From contig NZ_CP150484.1 in assembly GCF_037997115.1 (NCBI RefSeq), positions 5,868,135 through 5,901,393 on the forward strand: a stretch of DNA of 33,259 bases, given 5' to 3'. The notes beneath the pieces were generated by a model. It was not told where the DNA came from. It made no database searches and worked only from the letters and a program-made list of their open reading frames with translations. The number at the start of each line of letters is the position of its first letter. Positions within the stretch are counted from its first letter, which is position 1. Source of the DNA: Amycolatopsis coloradensis (lineage in GTDB: Bacteria; Actinomycetota; Actinomycetes; Mycobacteriales; Pseudonocardiaceae). The translations under genes were made by a program, and so were the position numbers. Below are positions 31,244 to 33,259 of the stretch, piece after piece.

Positions 31244-31597
31244 GTGACCAACGAGCATCCGTACCCTCCGGCCTTCCGCAGCGGTGACCTGGTTTCCGTG
31301 TCCGGACGGCTCGGCGTGAGCGAAGCCGGCGCACTGGTACCCGGCGGATTCGACGCCGAATGCCCGCAGGCCTTCGCCAATCTCGAGGCCGCGCTGCGTT
31401 CGGTGGGCGCGACGAGGGCCGACGTGGTGAAGGTCGTCGTCTACCTGACCGACATCGCCGACCGCGACGGCCTCAACCGGGTCTACGAAGAGTTCTTCGC
31501 CGAGCCTCGGCCCGCCCGGACCTGTGTCGGGGTCGCGTCGCTGCCCTACGGCGGAGTCGTCGAGGTCGAGGCCCTCGCCCGCGTACGCGATGTCTGA
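31244..31597 (+). CDS. ridA: RidA (YjgF/YER057c/UK114) family enamine/imine deaminase
   Basis: A 117-aa protein of usual RidA length. GTG 31244 is preferred to ATG 31175, which would place the promoter inside the gene. The family works as trimers that hydrolyse reactive 2-aminoacrylate and related enamines from PLP enzymes to keto acids plus ammonia. The key arginine is R92 in RPARTCVGV, with E109 in VVEVEALA. The pattern FANLEAALRSVGATRADVVK and VVVYLTDIADRDGLNRVYEE is typical. It is first in an operon with a regulator (overlap of 8 bp) and a PLP ammonia-lyase, whose unstable product it would clear. Confidence 0.88.
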   Translation: MTNEHPYPPAFRSGDLVSVSGRLGVSEAGALVPGGFDAECPQAFANLEAALRSVGATRADVVKVVVYLTDIADRDGLNRVYEEFFAEPRPARTCVGVASLPYGGVVEVEALARVRDV

Positions 31598-32234
31598 GCA
31601 GGACGCGATCCTCGACGCGCTCGCCCCGGTCGCCGACGGCATCGCGGCGACACTCGGCTCGTTTTGCGAGGTCGTGGTGCACGACTTCCGCCGTCCGGAG
31701 AAGTCGGTGGTCGCGATCGCGGGCTCGGTCACCGACCGCACCGTGGGCGGCTCGATGAGCGAGATCGGCATGGGCCTGCTCGCCCGCGGCGACGACGCCG
31801 AAGACCAGCTGAACTACGTCACTCGGACGGCGTCCGGGAAGCTCGTGAAGTCGTCGACCATGCTGCTGCGCGACAGCGGCGGCTCGGTGTTCGGCGCCTT
31901 GTGCGTGAACCTCGACGTCACCGCGCTGGGCCAGCTGCGGACCCTGGTCGGCGAACTCGCCGACGTCGGCACCGCCGCCGAAACGCCGACCACCACCTTC
32001 GGCGACGACGTCGACGCGGTGGTGGACGCGATCGTCGACGAGCACCAGCTCCGGCTGAACAAACCCTGGACCGCGCTCAGCCGCGAAGAACGCCTCGACC
32101 TGTTCCGCAGCCTGCACGCGCGCGGCGTCTTCGCCGTGCGGCGGGCCGTGCCCCAGGTCGCGGCCCGGATCGGGATCTCCCGCGCCTCCGCTTACAACTA
32201 TCTCGCCGAAATCCGTGATCAAGGAGCATCATGA
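31590..32234 (+). CDS. YheO/DauR-like PAS-HTH transcriptional regulator
   Basis: A 214-aa regulator. ATG 31590 overlaps the ridA stop; its own stop overlaps the next start as ATGA. Residues about 8-120 match the YheO-type PAS-like domain (SFCEVVVHDFRRPEKSVVAIAGSVTDRTVG, continuing GALCVNLDVT), and residues about 160-214 the HTH_22 domain (EERLDLFRSLHARGVFAVRR, VAARIGISRASAYNYLAEI). The family includes DauR, which senses amino-acid catabolites. Its place between ridA and the ammonia-lyase suggests control of this operon in response to the substrate or an enamine-derived signal; that is inference. Confidence 0.88.
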   Translation: MSEQDAILDALAPVADGIAATLGSFCEVVVHDFRRPEKSVVAIAGSVTDRTVGGSMSEIGMGLLARGDDAEDQLNYVTRTASGKLVKSSTMLLRDSGGSVFGALCVNLDVTALGQLRTLVGELADVGTAAETPTTTFGDDVDAVVDAIVDEHQLRLNKPWTALSREERLDLFRSLHARGVFAVRRAVPQVAARIGISRASAYNYLAEIRDQGAS

Positions 32235-33193
32235 CCGCCCCCGTGACCATCGACGACATCCGCGACGCCGCCGCCCGTCTGGCCGGTATCGCGCACCGGA
32301 CGCCGGTCGTGCGTTCCCGGACCCTCGACGACCTCGTCGGCGCCGAGGTCTTCATCAAGTGCGAAAACCTCCAGCGCGTCGGGGCTTTCAAGTTCCGTGG
32401 CGCGTACAACGCCGCTTCGCGACTGTCGCCGGAACAGCTGGCCAAGGGCATCGCCGCCTACTCGTCGGGGAACCACGCCCAGGCCGTCGCGCTCGCCGCG
32501 CGGGAACTCGGGAGCAGCGCGGTCATCCTGATCCCGGAGGACACCCCGCAGTCCAAAAAGGACGCCACCGCGGGCTACGGCGCCGAGATCGTCACCTACG
32601 ACCGGTACACCGGCGACCGCGTCGCGATCGGTGAGGCACTGGCGGCCGACCGCGGTCTCGCGCTCATCCCGCCCTACGAGCACCCGCACGTGATCGCCGG
32701 GCAGGGCACCGCGGCGCTGGAACTGCTGGAGGACACCGAATCACTGGACACGCTCGTCGTCCCGGTCGGCGGCGGTGGCCTGATCGCGGGCAGCTCGACC
32801 GCCGCGAAGGCCGTGCGGCCCGGCATCCGGGTCGTCGGTGTCGAACCCGCCGAGGGCGACGACACCAAACGCTCGCTGGAGGCCGGGGAACGCGTGTCGA
32901 TTCCCGTGCCGCGGACCATCGCCGACGGCCAGGCCGCCGCCATTCCCGGCGAACTGACCTTCTCGATCAACCGGCGGCTCGTCGACGACATCGCGCTGGT
33001 CACCGACGACCAGGTCCGGGACGCGATGCGGTTCGCGTTCGAACGGCTGAAGCTCGTCATCGAGCCGAGCGGGGCGACCGGGCTCGCGGCGCTGCTCAGC
33101 GGCCAGGTGCCCGCTTCGGGCAGGGTCGGGGTGATCGTCAGCGGCGGGAACGTGAGCCCGGAACGCTTCGCCGAACTGATCGCGGCCGGGTGA
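32231..33193 (+). CDS. PLP-dependent serine/threonine or hydroxyaspartate ammonia-lyase
   Basis: A 320-aa fold-type II PLP enzyme without the C-terminal ACT domain of biosynthetic threonine dehydratase. Schiff-base K54 lies in AFKFRGA, SSGNHAQ is at 78-84, and the phosphate loop GGGGLIAG is near 180-188. S79 matches the re-face serine of serine racemase (human S84), and EPAEGDD keeps the Mg site spacing of that enzyme (E, +4 small, +6 D). It is therefore closest to the serine racemase / threo-3-hydroxyaspartate dehydratase / catabolic threonine dehydratase group. The reaction would release ammonia and an enamine that becomes a 2-oxo acid. Gene order with RidA fits this. Exact substrate is open. 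It is last in the operon. Confidence 0.88.
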   Translation: MTAPVTIDDIRDAAARLAGIAHRTPVVRSRTLDDLVGAEVFIKCENLQRVGAFKFRGAYNAASRLSPEQLAKGIAAYSSGNHAQAVALAARELGSSAVILIPEDTPQSKKDATAGYGAEIVTYDRYTGDRVAIGEALAADRGLALIPPYEHPHVIAGQGTAALELLEDTESLDTLVVPVGGGGLIAGSSTAAKAVRPGIRVVGVEPAEGDDTKRSLEAGERVSIPVPRTIADGQAAAIPGELTFSINRRLVDDIALVTDDQVRDAMRFAFERLKLVIEPSGATGLAALLSGQVPASGRVGVIVSGGNVSPERFAELIAAG

Positions 33194-33240
33194 CCCCCGC
33201 ACTTCGTCACCTACTTGTGATCGCGCGTGAAGGCCCCCTT

Positions 33241-33259
33241 CCCTCGGCTCAGCTGAGGG
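33241..33259. terminator. Partial hairpin at the window end
   Basis: CCCTC, GCT, AGC and GAGGG form a bulged stem at the very end of the window, 48 bp after the ammonia-lyase stop. It may be the operon terminator; more pairing could continue outside the window. Confidence 0.4.

Noticed and set aside
1..33259. tRNA, rRNA, riboswitch, CRISPR array, integrase, insertion sequence or replication origin
   Set aside because: Looked for on both strands by eye; no cloverleaf, regular spaced repeats, transposase or recombinase motifs, or att-like direct repeats were found.

Overview
The window is about 33 kb of high-GC DNA with strong third-position GC bias, dense gene packing, Tat and Sec signal peptides, 4-nt ATGA/GTGA start-stop overlaps, TANNNT-type -10 boxes and several apparently leaderless genes. 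This suggests a filamentous actinomycete; a Pseudonocardiaceae member such as Amycolatopsis fits best, but that is inference from style. No tRNA, rRNA, CRISPR array, integrase or transposase was recognised.

Layout. 1-4.5 kb: secreted S1 protease (-), an iodotyrosine-deiodinase-like nitroreductase (+), a Tat-exported GH109-type NAD-dependent glycosidase (+) and a class III nucleotidyl cyclase (-). 4.7-7.5 kb: a secreted DUF6801-like protein and a divergent metallo-beta-lactamase-fold protein behind a MerR-type promoter, facing an MFS transporter. 7.5-14.6 kb: a leftward run ending in two DUF3592-like proteins and starting with a tightly coupled three-gene unit, helical protein / beta-rich protein / TPR-CHAT caspase-like protease. 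This unit is the best candidate for an undescribed (conflict or regulated-proteolysis) system. 14.7-19.6 kb: a 994-aa secreted PA14 / beta-propeller / CBM6 / DUF1080 protein, convergent with a secreted protein of carboxypeptidase-regulatory-like repeats with paired cysteines. 19.7-23.6 kb: EI24/CysZ-like membrane protein, cytokinin-dehydrogenase-like flavoprotein, a decayed MFS-Dabb gene pair and a membrane DUF3592-like protein. 23.8-29.9 kb: TetR-SGNH hydrolase operon, streptogrisin-like protease, and a LysR regulator divergent from a small membrane protein plus multicopper oxidase. 29.9-33.2 kb: a small secreted peptide, a decayed GntR/FCD regulator, and a coherent operon of RidA, a YheO/DauR-like regulator and a PLP-dependent serine/threonine (or hydroxyaspartate) ammonia-lyase.

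A repeat family runs through the window: hairpins carrying gtcgtgagtgg / ccactcacgac at 1-48, 3537-3582, 17732-17775 and 30466-30537, each next to the 3' end of at least one gene. Two of them sit inside similar composite elements of 245 bp (3482-3726 and 30411-30655). The right edge of each composite abuts the stop codon of a leftward gene, and in the first it supplies the stop codon itself.

How genes may work together: RidA would clear the 2-aminoacrylate-type enamine made by the neighbouring ammonia-lyase; the CHAT protease probably acts on or with the two co-translated proteins; the secreted GH109 and DUF1080 proteins point to carbohydrate scavenging, possibly by oxidation-elimination or 3-keto-sugar chemistry.
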